NCBI RefSeq assembly: GCF_033807575.1
Contig: NC_084711.1
Location: 9,114,001 to 9,178,000 of the forward strand
Origin: Cydia pomonella
Lineage: Eukaryota; Arthropoda; Insecta; Lepidoptera; Tortricidae
DNA length: 64,000 nt
Direction: 5' to 3'
This document shows positions 44,347-54,089 of the stretch, in pieces; positions within the stretch are counted from its first letter, which is position 1, and each line of letters starts with the position of its first letter. The notes below the pieces were generated by a model. It had not been told where the DNA came from and did not search any database. It saw only the letters and a list, made by a program, of their open reading frames with translations. Both the position numbers and the translations under genes were made by a program.

Positions 44347-45351
44347 ATTAATCGTGAGAGTCAGAATGACGGGTGTACCTAAATAAAATCAAATGAAAAG
44401 GATACCATATTTTTGTACCTAATTTGTACTATTTAGTACCTCGTTTAAAAAAATTTGTACCTCACGGTACGTAAAGTTATCATCAAAAAACAGGTCACCC
44501 GCCATCCTGACAGTCAGAATGGCGGGTGTACTTTATTACGCTATGTTCCCGTGGTTATTGATAAATTCTATAAAAGCCAAATTTTTGTACCTGTATATTC
44601 AATTATAATATGAGTCATTTTATTTGTGCTTTCCAAGTTTTACTCATTTTATATTTTGCTTACTATTACAATTTTGCAGGCGTTATAATTTTTCAAGTTA
44701 TCGATTTAATTTTTAAGAAAAAACGCTAAGGTACAATTATTTTTATTACGCCAGGATTTAGTACCTTTAATGTTTAATCTGATAAGTTCTAATAGCTCAG
44801 AAAATCATGTCTTAAAAATGATTTTTCTTAGGACGATTTCTTTGAATTGGCGCCTAGCCTTTTTTAAGACATGATTTACTGAGTTATTTGAACTTAACAG
44901 ATTAAACATTAAAGGTACTAAATCCTGGGGTCCTGGCGTAATAAAAATAATTGTACCTTAGCGTTGTTTCTTAAAAATTAAATCGATAATTTGAAAAATT
45001 ATAACGCCTGCAAAATTGCAATAGCAAGCAAAATATAAAATGAGTAAAACTTGGAAACCAAAAATAAAATGACTCGTATTATAATTGAATATGAAGGTAC
45101 AAAAAAGGTACAAAAATTAGGCTTTTATAGAATTTATCAATAACCACGGGAACATAGCGTAATAAAGTACACCCGCCATTCTGACTGTCAGGATGGCGGG
45201 TGGCCTATTTTTTGGTGATAACTTTAAGTACCGTGAGGTACAATTTTTTTTAAAGGAGGTACTAAATAGTACAAATTAGGTACAAAAATATGGTATGGTT
45301 TTCATTTAATTTTATTTAGGTACACCCGCCATTCTGACTCTCACGATTAAT
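44347..45351. mobile_element. Giant ~1-kb palindromic foldback element
   Basis: The left arm, 44347 to about 44825, and the right arm, about 44860-45351, are inverted copies over roughly 480 bp each, with few mismatches and small indels, around a ~35-bp spacer (centre near 44845). Ends: ATTAATCGTGAGAGTCAGAA and TTCTGACTCTCACGATTAAT. Each arm holds a small internal palindrome (CACCCGCCATCCTGAC facing AGTCAGAATGGCGGGTG) that repeats the terminal motif, and several GTACC boxes. The flanking bases can be read as a TTAA or ATTAAT duplication but are ambiguous because they are themselves palindromic. No coding frame spans it. Transcription would yield a very long hairpin RNA. Confidence 0.9.
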
Positions 45352-45491
45352 CCAATCATCGTAAGTGAAATTCAATACAGTGTAAAAAATTGTTATGTGC
45401 GAACAAGAATAAGTTCTTCGCTTGTTGGCAGTTACTATAAAAAGCTCTCGTCTCGTAATATCATGTAATGTTATGTCTCGTAATTTTTATA
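45352..45491. other. Short unassigned spacer
   Basis: Sequence between the giant palindrome and the next MITE. A GTAAGT string at 45361-45366 looks like a splice donor but stands alone. Confidence 0.4.
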
Positions 45492-45627
45492 GTACAGTGA
45501 CGTCTGAAAATATCGGTACGAAAAATGTGCCAAAAATATGTATACACTACCTTAATATATGGGCAATAAAGTCGTGTATACATATTTTTGGCACTTTTTC
45601 GTATCAATATTTTCAGACGTGCAGTAC
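45492..45627. mobile_element. MITE with about 55-bp arms, GTGCCAAAAATATGTATACA type
   Basis: Left GTACAGTGACGTCTGAAAAT, ATCGGTACGAAAAATGTGCC, AAAAATATGTATACAC pairs with the right ending GTGTATACATATTTTTGGCA, CTTTTTCGTATCAATATTTT, CAGACGTGCAGTAC. About 136 bp. The two antiparallel frames here (45422-45721, 45461-45667) are by-products of the palindrome. Confidence 0.87.
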
Positions 45628-45882
45628 ATTGCTGCACGGAAATTTTAGTAGTTACGGGGTTACACAAAGTAATTACGGGGTCATAATTAAGTGTACTCGT
45701 AACTTAAATAAAATATCTTAATTAATGATTACACGGATATATTATATATCTGGTTTAATTTATCGCCCGTATTGAATTTACACACTGTATAATCTGCCTA
45801 TTTGTTGTTAACGTTAGCTTCTATTGACATGAATTCCGTATACGTATACCATTATTCTACCAATACAAGTAATAGACTACAC
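45628..45882. other. Unassigned AT-rich DNA
   Basis: Nothing recognisable. Confidence 0.45.
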
Positions 45883-46042
45883 AAATAAAAATAAATATTT
45901 GGGGATAATTATACACAGATCGACCTAGCTCCAGACTAAGCAAAGCTTGTACTATGGGTATACTAGATGACGATATTCATAATATATATAGACATGCAAA
46001 TAAATAACATTCATAACTCAGGAAAAAATATTCTTGATAAAT
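45883..46042 (-). mobile_element. SINE 3' half (family 1 relative)
   Basis: On the minus strand: TTCCTGAGTTATGAATG, ACCCATAGTACAAGCTTTGC, TTAGTCTGGAGCTAGGTCGA, TCTGTGTATAATTATCCCCA, then an A/T-rich tail AATATTTATTTTTATTTGT. The tRNA-like head is missing. The tail resembles 15905-16065 and differs from the GTGGGACTTAG tail of 24743. Confidence 0.72.
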
Positions 46043-46452
46043 TCATGATTCGTGATATGTATGTAGATAGGTACCTAAGTAGGGGGTAGATTGAGGGAAT
46101 CATATAAATTTTGGTTACAAACGTTGTAAGTGCAATAATAGGTAAAAGTCTTAAAAAATGTCGGCAAAATGGCATAAGCATAACAACAAGTAATCATAAT
46201 AGCAACAAAAACAAAATAACATAACAAAAATAGCGCTGTAATTTACCGACGCAATGTTACCGCAAAAAAGGTAAGCGAATTATGGGAGATATATGTGGTA
46301 AAAGTAATTTTGTCGGTACTACGCAGCAACAACTCCCACGGGCAACTTTTCCAGGGTCATGGATAAAGTAACCAGCGAGAAACTTGGCTGTCATATTACG
46401 TGCCTACAAAATTGCGCGAAATACAAACGTTCACTTACCTATATTAACGTAT
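46043..46452. other. Unassigned DNA
   Basis: AT-rich with A-rich strings around 46140-46270. No call. Confidence 0.45.
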
Positions 46453-46626
46453 GGCCCAATTCAAACTTTAAAAATACATCTAAATTGTCCTAAAGATACG
46501 ATATGGATTGGATATGTCAGTGTCAAAAAAGACGTTTTTTGTTTGAAGAAACGTCAAGTTTGACACTGAAATATCTAATCCAATCTTTTATGGAAGGTAG
46601 AGGCAAGGAACAGAATCTCCATATAC

Positions 46627-46871
46627 CAGGGGTTCCCAAAGTGTGCGCCGCGGCGCCCTGGTGCGCCGTAGAAAGTAAAGAGGGGCGCCGTGAGTTCTAT
46701 CATTATCCGAAACCACAAATATTCGCGGGTACCTATTTGAGCGCTCGCATCGGTAAATAATATAGCGTCGTGTCACTCTTTTTCGACCGTGATTTTAAAT
46801 TTACAAGGGCGCCGTTGCAAAATACTAAACTTGTAACTGCGCCGCATGTTGAAAAAGATTGGGAACCCCTG
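46627..46871. mobile_element. hAT-type MITE with perfect 8-bp target duplication
   Basis: Ends CAGGGGTTCCCAAAGTGTGC and GATTGGGAACCCCTG. The 8-mer CCATATAC flanks it exactly on both sides (46619-46626 and 46872-46879). 245 bp, no transposase. The plus-strand frame at 46503-46760 crosses this insertion and is not a gene. Confidence 0.93.
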
Positions 46872-46916
46872 CCATATACCAATGGCGCTACAATACCTAG
46901 AATACTTGAGAAAACT

Positions 46917-47205
46917 CGGACCCGGGTACGTCCCTAGACTACGTCCAAAAAAGAGGTATGGGCATTGTGAATGTCATCTGGCTTTGTGTGGTAGGGCACA
47001 GCACAGCGGATGTCATTCCAGATCTAGAGCAGAGCCCAACTGGAGAGGTACCTCCACCTTACAGAAAACCGCAGCCAAATAACACTAGACCCTACTCATA
47101 GTGTTGTGTTCCTGCCGGTGAGTAAGGTTGCCAGAGCTCAACGAGGGGGTGGGGGGGGTTTATGGGGTCGGCAACGCTGACAGGTGGACACTTTTGCAAC
47201 AGTTC
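46917..47205 (+). repeat. GACCCGGGTACGTCC repeat
   Basis: GGACCCGGGTACGTCCCTAG, GAGGTATGGGCATTGTGAAT, GTAGGGCACAGCACAGCGGA, GATCTAGAGCAGAGCCCAAC, ATAGTGTTGTGTTCCTGCCG, GTGAGTAAGGTTGCCAGAGC, then a G-rich run and GGGTCGGCAACGC. It is the same family as 39027-39242 and both arms of 53347-54089. It is partly open as GYVPRLRPKKRYGHCECHLA, and the same peptide is kept in other copies, so a protein-coding ancestor is possible but unproven. Confidence 0.8.
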
Positions 47206-47293
47206 TGCCTAAGGAGATTCTGTTCCTTGCCTCTACCTTCCATATTAGTATGTTTAGCAAATGTTTGACGTATCTTAAAGTTCGAATCGGACC

Positions 47294-47695
47294 GGGAGGC
47301 TCAGTAGATAATGTTTCACGTTCCCATTTCGAGGGAATTATGACGTAACATAATAATAATAACTTATATGTTCACTCGTACTCTTTAGTCGAGATTGGCG
47401 GCTTGTTATTTATAAAATAGATACATATGTAGAATATCAGAATACGACGAAACGACAAACGTGTATAAAGGAAATATGCTCGCTTCTTTCTGAGCAAATT
47501 TTATTACAAGCCTGTCAGGGAAATAGGTTACAAGCTGATAATATAATATATGTATAAGTTGCCACAGAGACAAATCTAATTCATCTAATATTTAAATTGG
47601 TCGAGCTGTCTAGGCCGCTAGTCTTGCCTAAAGACTAGACACATAAATACTTACCTCTATCTATCTATCTACTTACCTCTAAATAACATTATTAT
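47294..47695. other. Unassigned DNA
   Basis: Contains only a short CTAT microsatellite near 47657-47671. Confidence 0.45.
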
Positions 47696-47803
47696 TCTGG
47701 ATGAGATTGGCTCGGGACCGGGATAAGTGGCGTACTAGAAGAGAGGCCTATGCTCAGCAGTGGGCGATAAAAGGCTGATATGATGATGTATGATGATGAT
47801 GAA
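47696..47803 (+). mobile_element. LINE 3' end: last codons of ORF2 and TGATGA tail
   Basis: The frame from about 47698 reads MRLARDRDKWRTRREAYAQQ then WAIKG and a TGA stop, after which the sequence runs into ATGATGATG repeats. (R/L)AxDRxxWR...EAYAQQWA is the familiar terminus of a class of insect non-LTR retrotransposon polyproteins. Everything upstream is missing, so this is an extreme 5' truncation. Confidence 0.72.
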
Positions 47804-49918
47804 CATTACCCTTCTCTTCGATAGATACTACATATTGTAAAGTATTCTAACATTCCGCTAAAACTTAATAATACTGTTCCTATTACTTTGAGAAACTTAC
47901 AAACGATGTAACTATGCGTTAGTGCCGTTGTAATTAATTTAAGTTACCTCTTGCTTTATGTTCAAATATTTTCAGTCTAATTATATTGCGCATACTTTTT
48001 CACTTTTAACTTGACTTGACTTTTTTCATCTTGACTTGAAGTAAATTTCATTATAATGATTTTTTCTCTCGGCGGAAACTTGTGTTACAAACTGTGGAGC
48101 TCTCCTACCCAATCAAAGTCGAAGTTAGCAGAAAATAGTGTCAGAAGTTTTCCTGATGTCGCTCCGTTTAAAGTTAAGACTGAGTTGTCTGTGAAATGTT
48201 CACAAGATACGTTCCTAGACTTAAATCACTGTGTATCTTAACTTAACCCGTTTATTTTATTTGTTTAGCCTTACACGCTGTCAGCTTTAGGAGTAAACTT
48301 TGTATAGAAATTGTTTTTTATTAATAGACTTTACTTTAAAAGTTTCCTTGCCATAGAGTAATTGGCAATAAAAATTATGAATACTAAAGGTGTTTAATAT
48401 GTATTACAGGTGTCTAAGTTATTAATTCATGCTATTTGGGCGTATTAACTTTTTGACCCACATAAATCTATCCACAACTGGACTTCGTTGCAAACTTTCT
48501 TCTTTAAATAATGGCTTTTCTATGTTTCAGTTTATGGCTCCTTTAAATAATGGCTTTTCTATATTTCAGTTTATGTTGCATGTTAAAACATTCAAGGCCC
48601 TAACTGTTTGGTAACTCCATAATCATTTTGAGTAACACAAGAGACACTCAAAACTGTCGGTCAAAAAGTTGATTCGCCCATTTGTTAGGTATATGCGGGT
48701 TGAAAGTAAGTTTGTGTTCAATTCCGACATCTTACGTAATTTCGTTTACCTCCGGAATTTAACTCGCTTAATAGGTAGATTGATGTAATAAAACACCGAC
48801 GTTTGGTCGGAGTCCGTACAAATTTTATCGACAATATATAAAAGGAACAACGTCATAAAACTTTACATCCGTATCTAGAAAATATATGATGGCGGGTGTT
48901 GGTGTTGGTGCTGGCCACTGGACTCATTCTATAATAATACTTCTTTATGGAAATACATACATACTTTTACATTAAAAACTTCATACTTTAACCAGGGGGG
49001 TGTCACTACGCAGTTTAGGTATATTTGGCCGGCGCGCCTCCCGGGCAGGCGTATAGCAGCGGGCTGCGCCGCTCGGCTCGCACGATCACGATAGTCGTGT
49101 CACGTGGCGCTCGTGCAAATTTAAAAATACGCAATGGATTTGAAACCTAAATCTCGATCTAATCCGTATAAAAGATATTGTTCTGTTTACTGATGTCTGA
49201 ATAAACGGAAGAACAAGGAAGCAGATATAACTTTTTTTTTTATTCTGGACGATATTGAAAGTTAAGTAATTTTGATGAGTTTAAACTTTAAACCATAACA
49301 TAAATACTCATTAATCAAATTCGATAACATTTTGATTTGTTTTGTTTGCATAAAACTAAAGCGCTTTAGACCAAATTAAAATGAATTATGCATTCCTAAG
49401 CTTAGACTAGGTAAATACCTACTTCTAAGAATTTTTCAATAGCCTGGGGGGTAAGGTCTATTAAGCACCTACTAAATTATCCCTTATGAATAACTTATAG
49501 GTACACACATATATCAACAACAATGTATCACAAAATGTTAAACAAGAAGGTACCTATAAGTACGTCGTCAAGTAGGTTGATGATTGATATAGTCTAAGAG
49601 CTAGTGACCTTTTCGCGAATCGTACTTTCTTTTCAACAATTTCGACATTCACACAACATAACATATTTTTCACCACACCCGCTCGTACAGGCTGATTTTA
49701 CCCTTTAAAAACAGTGAGTAAAGTTGCATTTTATCCTCTAGAGAGTTAACGTAATTAGATTTTGATTTGTTGTTCACGCGTTAATTAGCTTGTTGGATAG
49801 ACTAATAATACTTAAACGATTATTTTGAATAATATATATTACATATAATTAATATTTATTACATGTAATAAAAATTGTTGCAATTAAAACAAATTGTAGT
49901 TTCCTCGCATAGGTGTGG
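47804..49918. other. Mostly unassigned DNA; small in-frame repeat and GC-rich patch
   Basis: A 39-bp unit beginning CTTTAAATAATGGCTTTTCT is repeated at 48502 and 48541. It falls in a 61-codon frame (48429-48614), giving LNNGFS(M/I)FQFM twice. At about 49025-49110 a GC-rich stretch (GGGCTGCGCCGCTCGGCTCG) stands out. A fragment of the 11158-type repeat lies at about 49668-49750 (TTTTCACCACACCCGCTCGT). None is a confident gene. Confidence 0.4.
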
Positions 49919-50236
49919 TTAAATAGTTATTTATTATACAAGGGGGCAAAGTTGTTGTTTAACTTCTTGTTATTATATTCAGACCCGAGGCAGCGAAAGA
50001 TTTCAAAATTGATCCACGAGCGTAGCGAGTGGTTCAAAAAGTGGAATTTTGAGCGTGTGAGGGCCTCGAAGCACGAGAGGTTAAACAAATTTTACCGCCG
50101 AGTGCCTTCTCAGGAAATAAATGAGTACGTTCAAAAATTAGGGATTGCATTTACACACAATTTTAAGCACTATTTACACGGAAATCTTCGAAGTGAAATA
50201 TTTCAATTACTGCAAGAGATTCATTTACGTAGGTAA
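49919..50236 (+). repeat. Dispersed repeat, TACAAGGGAGCAAAG type, second copy
   Basis: AAATAGTTATTTATTATACA, AGGGGGCAAAGTTG at the start matches 11158. Further in, CACGAGCGTAGCGAGTGGTT and GAGGGCCTCGAAGCACGAG resemble strings I know from lepidopteran repeats. The 107-codon frame through it opens at GTG and is repeat-derived, so I do not call it a gene. Confidence 0.5.
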
Positions 50237-51009
50237 TTGCCATATTCGTGTTTCCCTGCGGACTATTTATTAAGATTGTATATTTCAACTCTGAGATTTA
50301 ATAATCAAACTTTTAAATTTGGGATACATCAATTAAATAATACTTAAAAGTAAAACAATTAAAAGATAATGTTGTAATAAACACATTTGATTTTTGTACC
50401 TATTTGTATTTTATTTCGTTACAAATACTCAGTTAAACGCCCATCGGTCCAATAAACTAACTTAACAATTAACATAATTAAGTTGCCAGCTCTTAGACTA
50501 TGATTATGGCGCGTCGTCTTGGAAGCAAGCGTAAAGGCGGCGGCGCACGATCGGTTCGCATTTCTTCTTTAGTTCCCGGAGTCCTTACTTAGTAAAAGTT
50601 AAAATAGACATCCTTAATTTATTGAATATTGGTTGCCCAGAAACAATATTAGGAACTGACCGACATATATTTCCGTGAGATGAGAATCAGACATACTATC
50701 TCCGGATAAAAATTTTATGTTTACAGAATCAACGTTTGTAATTCCTACATAATTATTTACCTTAAAAATAATTAGTAGGTATAGGTACAAAAACTTGTCA
50801 AGTGACAACCCTGTGCCGGCACTCACAGCTGGGTCATAAAACTGCGGCGCGCAAAGAAGATTCACGGTTCGTGCGCGGTTATAAGTTTCAATTTTGCTTG
50901 CAGGCGGCGAGTATAGGTATAATTTTATACCTAAATCTGACTTTTGTGAAGGAGTGAACTTTCTGTACGGTAGTACTATTAGTTATTCTGTGCTTTAACT
51001 TCTAAACGG
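50237..51009. other. Unassigned DNA
   Basis: GC-richer around 50510-50590 and 50810-50880. No repeat or exon that I recognise. Confidence 0.45.
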
Positions 51010-51274
51010 CTTCTTCCTCGTGTTGTCCCGGCATTTTTGCCGCGGCTCATGGGAGTCTGGGGTTAGCTTAACAACTAAATCCCCTGAATTGGCGTTGGCA
51101 CTAGTTTTTACATAAGCGACTACCATCTGACCTACCAACCCAGAGGGTAAACTAGGCCTTATTGGGATTAGTCCGATTTCCTCACGATGTTTTCTTTCAC
51201 CGAAAAGCGACTGGTAAATATCAAATGATATTTCGTACATAATTTAAGTTCCTAAAAACTCATTGGTACGAGCC
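51010..51274 (-). mobile_element. tRNA-derived SINE, family 2, 5'-truncated
   Basis: On the minus strand the element begins at GGCTCGTACC (just past the B box) and runs through AAATATCATTTGATATTTAC, CATCGTGAGGAAATCGGAC, CCAGACTCCCATGAGCCG, to GACAACACGAGGAAG near 51010. The whole tRNA-like head is absent, consistent with incomplete reverse transcription. Confidence 0.9.
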
Positions 51275-52412
51275 ACGTGAAATAATGAAACAAAATAAGG
51301 CCCGTTTGTAGATTACCAAACAAAACAAAATTAATGACAACAAAAACTTTTATTTGAACGTCAAACAAATTGTAGTATAAATTTCCCATTTCAAAGTTTA
51401 GATATTCGTTAGTTAATACGAACGCGTCACGCACCTGCAATTTTGTTAGGATATTGATGATGAGGTATATTTTCATTCGTTCGTTTAATATTTCAGTATA
51501 AAACGTGCTTCATTAGAGCGTTCACATAGCATATAATTTATTTTAGAAGTCTAATTATGGCAGTAATACTTAAGATAGACAGGTAAACAAAGTGACCGTG
51601 CAAACACTAATTGCTAATGAAAATACTTGAGAACGGTTGTCGTCGTACCAAGCCCCTTTCGCTAATTACATACATATTTTATGTCTCGCAGCGTGGGCTT
51701 TATTTAATATCTACGTTCTTCGAAACCGGAGAGGCTTTATTAAATATTTTATTGATGTAGAATGCCGGTATCAGATAAATACGAAAAAATTACAATAGCG
51801 ATTGAAATTACGTGTAAAAAGGGGCATAAAAACTCAGTAAAGAACAGTTGAGTTCAGTGGTTTAATAATAGTAGTTGTGGTCAGCTGTTAACAGTGACAT
51901 TTTCAAAATTAGAGGATTAGACCATACCCATAACCGTTTCATAACAAGAAATTAAAATTTGAACCAGCTTTCGGGGCCTTCTTTGATGCGTTTGGTAAGC
52001 TGGCAAGCGAGAGGCGCGCTGCAATCCTAGACAGCGCGGCACCATATTTCGCTTAGCTGCACGTCCTTCAGTAACGAAACTATACGGTTTACCTAAACCA
52101 GTTCTAGTGTCTGCTAAATCACTTGCCTGTTGCAGTAGATAGTTGCGTAACTGAAGGTTAACTCTCAACTGATCTCGAAAGTTAGTTGCATTGGAATGCA
52201 TTTTTCGAATCACATTATTGCTTCTGAGCTGGCACAAATGAAGTCAACAATTTCACACTTAACTGAGCTCCAATGTCCACATTTGATGACGTTGGACATG
52301 CATGCTCATGAAATGAACTGGTTAACACTGTTTTATTGTTATTATTAAACTGCGTGTTTAAAATTCAAATGTATTCAGTGCAAAGTGAAATAGGCTATGT
52401 GTAAGTAAAAAA
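51275..52412. other. Unassigned DNA with weak promoter and ORF candidates
   Basis: Plus strand: CATAAAAA at 51825 followed about 30 bases later by TTCAGT at 51853-51858 has the spacing of an arthropod TATA/initiator pair, but no ATG frame follows. Minus strand: an open frame at 52237-51917, with its first ATG near 52202, reads MHSNATNFRDQLRVNLQLR and on for about 95 residues. It is less AT-rich than its surroundings and I recognise no family. It could be an exon, a retrocopy fragment, or chance. Confidence 0.25.
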
Positions 52413-52865
52413 GGGTTCATCCATTAATTACATCACACGAATTTCTAGGTTTTTTTATCCCTCCCCCCTCCTTGTCACACTTGGTCACATTTGGCAAACC
52501 CCTCCCCCCCTGGTGGGACGTCCCATTTTTTACAATTTTGTTTTTAACGAAATTGGCAAATCAAATTAGGTATTATTAATATTATATCAAAATATTTTCT
52601 ATAAAAGAAATATTAGTAATTTTATAACCCAAAACTGATTCGGAAAGAAAACTTAAACGAATAAAAACGATTATCGTTCCAAATACTCGTTATTTAACTT
52701 CGCAGCAAAGAAAACAATTTAAATACATTTTCGGTTACAGCTGCAGAAGTCACAGTGACGTCACAAACAAAGTTTGTGACTCCCCTCTCCCCTTGTCACA
52801 ACATGTCACATTTTCTTGACCCCCTCCCTCCCCCTAAACGTGTGATGTAATTAATGGATGACCCC
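52413..52865. mobile_element. MITE, TCCATTAATTACATCAC type
   Basis: Ends GGGTTCATCCATTAATTACA, TCACACG and CGTGTGATGTAATTAATGGA, TGACCCC are inverted repeats of about 27 bp. Subterminal pyrimidine-rich tracts CCCCTCC and TGTCACA motifs appear on both sides. 453 bp, non-coding. The termini resemble those of 55150-55479. Confidence 0.85.
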
Positions 52866-53346
52866 AAATGGAGTAGTGATGTCACCAATAAATTATCAGT
52901 TCATGACATATCTTTAGCAATTCTACTGTTAAAATAAGAAAAAAACAGATAAAAAACAATAACATTAGAGCAATTCGTTTCCTAATCATGAATCAGCATA
53001 TATAAGCTTATACTACTTAGTATAAGTTATAAACATTTTTTTTGCCTTATGAAATTGTAATACATTTTGAATTGCTACGCCTTATGCTTTTAATTTTGCT
53101 GTGTCAATATCAAGGTTATGTATAGTTTCAACCTAACCTTGAAATTGACATATAATTTCCGAACGGTTTGGATCAGATACGTGACTTTCAGAGGCTTAAG
53201 ACACAATACCATACAAATACTCTTTATTGCCCACCTCAATACAGAAACAATACAAATAATACAGCACAATAAGAAGAGGTAAACAAGAGGCGGTTTTATC
53301 GCTAAAAAGCAATCTCTTCCAGACATTCCATTCTCGTCCTTAAACT
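52866..53346. other. Unassigned AT-rich DNA
   Basis: Minor inverted pair CAAGGTTATG / CCTAACCTTG near 53110-53142. No exon. Confidence 0.45.
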
Positions 53347-54089
53347 ACCCTTAAACAGGAATTGTAGTCAATTAACAACACTATTAAATATTGTATTGTA
53401 TTGTTTTGTGGTATTGTTTTGTGGTATTGTTTTTTTTTGTGTTTATTTTGTGCTAGACTTCTTTTATTGCATCCTTAACGGACCCGGGTACGTCCTTAAA
53501 CTACGTCCAAAAGAGAGGTATGGGCATTGTGAATGTCATCTCGCTTTGTGCGGTAGGGCACAGCACAGCGGAGGTTTCCAGAGCTTACTGAGGGTGTGAA
53601 GTGTTAGGGTTGGCAACGCGCATGTAACTCCTCTGGAGTTACAACGTAAACAAGCATACGGCCCGCCTGATGGTAAGCAGTCTCCGTAACCTATGTACGT
53701 CTGCAACTCCAGAGGAGTTACATGCGCGTTGCCAACCCTAAACCCCCCCCCCCCCCTCGTTGAGCTCTGGCAACCTTACTCACCGGCAGGAACACAACAC
53801 TATGAGTAGGGTATAGTGTTATTTGGCTGCTGTGTTCTGTAAGGTGGAGGTACTTTCCCAGTTGGGCTCTGCTCTAGATCTGGAATGACATCCACTGGCT
53901 GTGCCCTACCACACAAAGCGAGATGACATTCACAATGCCCATACCTCTCTTTTGGACGTAGTTTAAGGACGTACCCGGGTCCGTTAAGGATGCAATAAAA
54001 GAAGTCTAGCACAAAATAAACACAAAACAAAACAATACAATACAATATTTAATAGTGTTGTTAATTGACTACAATTCCTGTTTAAGGGT
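53347..54089. mobile_element. 743-bp inverted duplication containing the GACCCGGGTACGTCC repeat
   Basis: The left arm from ACCCTTAAACAGGAATTGTA and the right arm ending TACAATTCCTGTTTAAGGGT are inverted copies, nearly identical for about 230 bp. They include ~130 bp outside the known repeat (AACAACACTATTAAATATTG, TGCTAGACTTCTTTTATTGC) plus the repeat itself. The left arm has an internal deletion after GGGCACAGCACAGCGGA and a small triplication of GTATTGTTTTGTG. The right arm keeps the full repeat. The centre pairs CTCCTCTGGAGTTAC with GTAACTCCAGAGGAG. Open frames at 53396-53599 (plus) and 53800-54045 (minus) are the same peptide read from the two arms. Confidence 0.88.

Larger units (their letters stand above)
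46590..47243. mobile_element. Inner element with perfect 31-bp terminal inverted repeats
   Basis: ATGGAAGGTAGAGGCAAGGA then ACAGAATCTCC at 46590-46620 is matched exactly by its reverse complement at 47213-47243. Perfect 31-bp arms imply a young element or young inverted duplication. It contains the hAT-type MITE and the GACCCGGGTACGTCC repeat below. Confidence 0.8.
46453..47293. mobile_element. Nested set of mobile elements, outer inverted ends
   Basis: The outer ends GGCCCAATTCAAACTTTAAA (46453) and, reversed, GGTCCGATTCGAACTTTAAG (47293) are imperfect inverted repeats enclosing everything listed next. Just inside the left end is a complete palindrome at 46505-46584 (GATTGGATATGTCAGTGTCA against TTTGACACTGAAATATCTAA..CCAATC). 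Confidence 0.65.

Noticed and set aside
45422..45721. Pair of antiparallel frames of 99 and 68 codons
   Set aside because: They arise from the palindromic MITE at 45492-45627; inverted repeats give mirrored frames.
46503..46760. 85-codon plus-strand frame
   Set aside because: It crosses the boundary and target duplication of the hAT-type MITE at 46627, so it cannot be an old gene.
49913..50236. 107-codon plus-strand frame
   Set aside because: It opens at GTG, not ATG, and coincides with a dispersed repeat also present at 11158.
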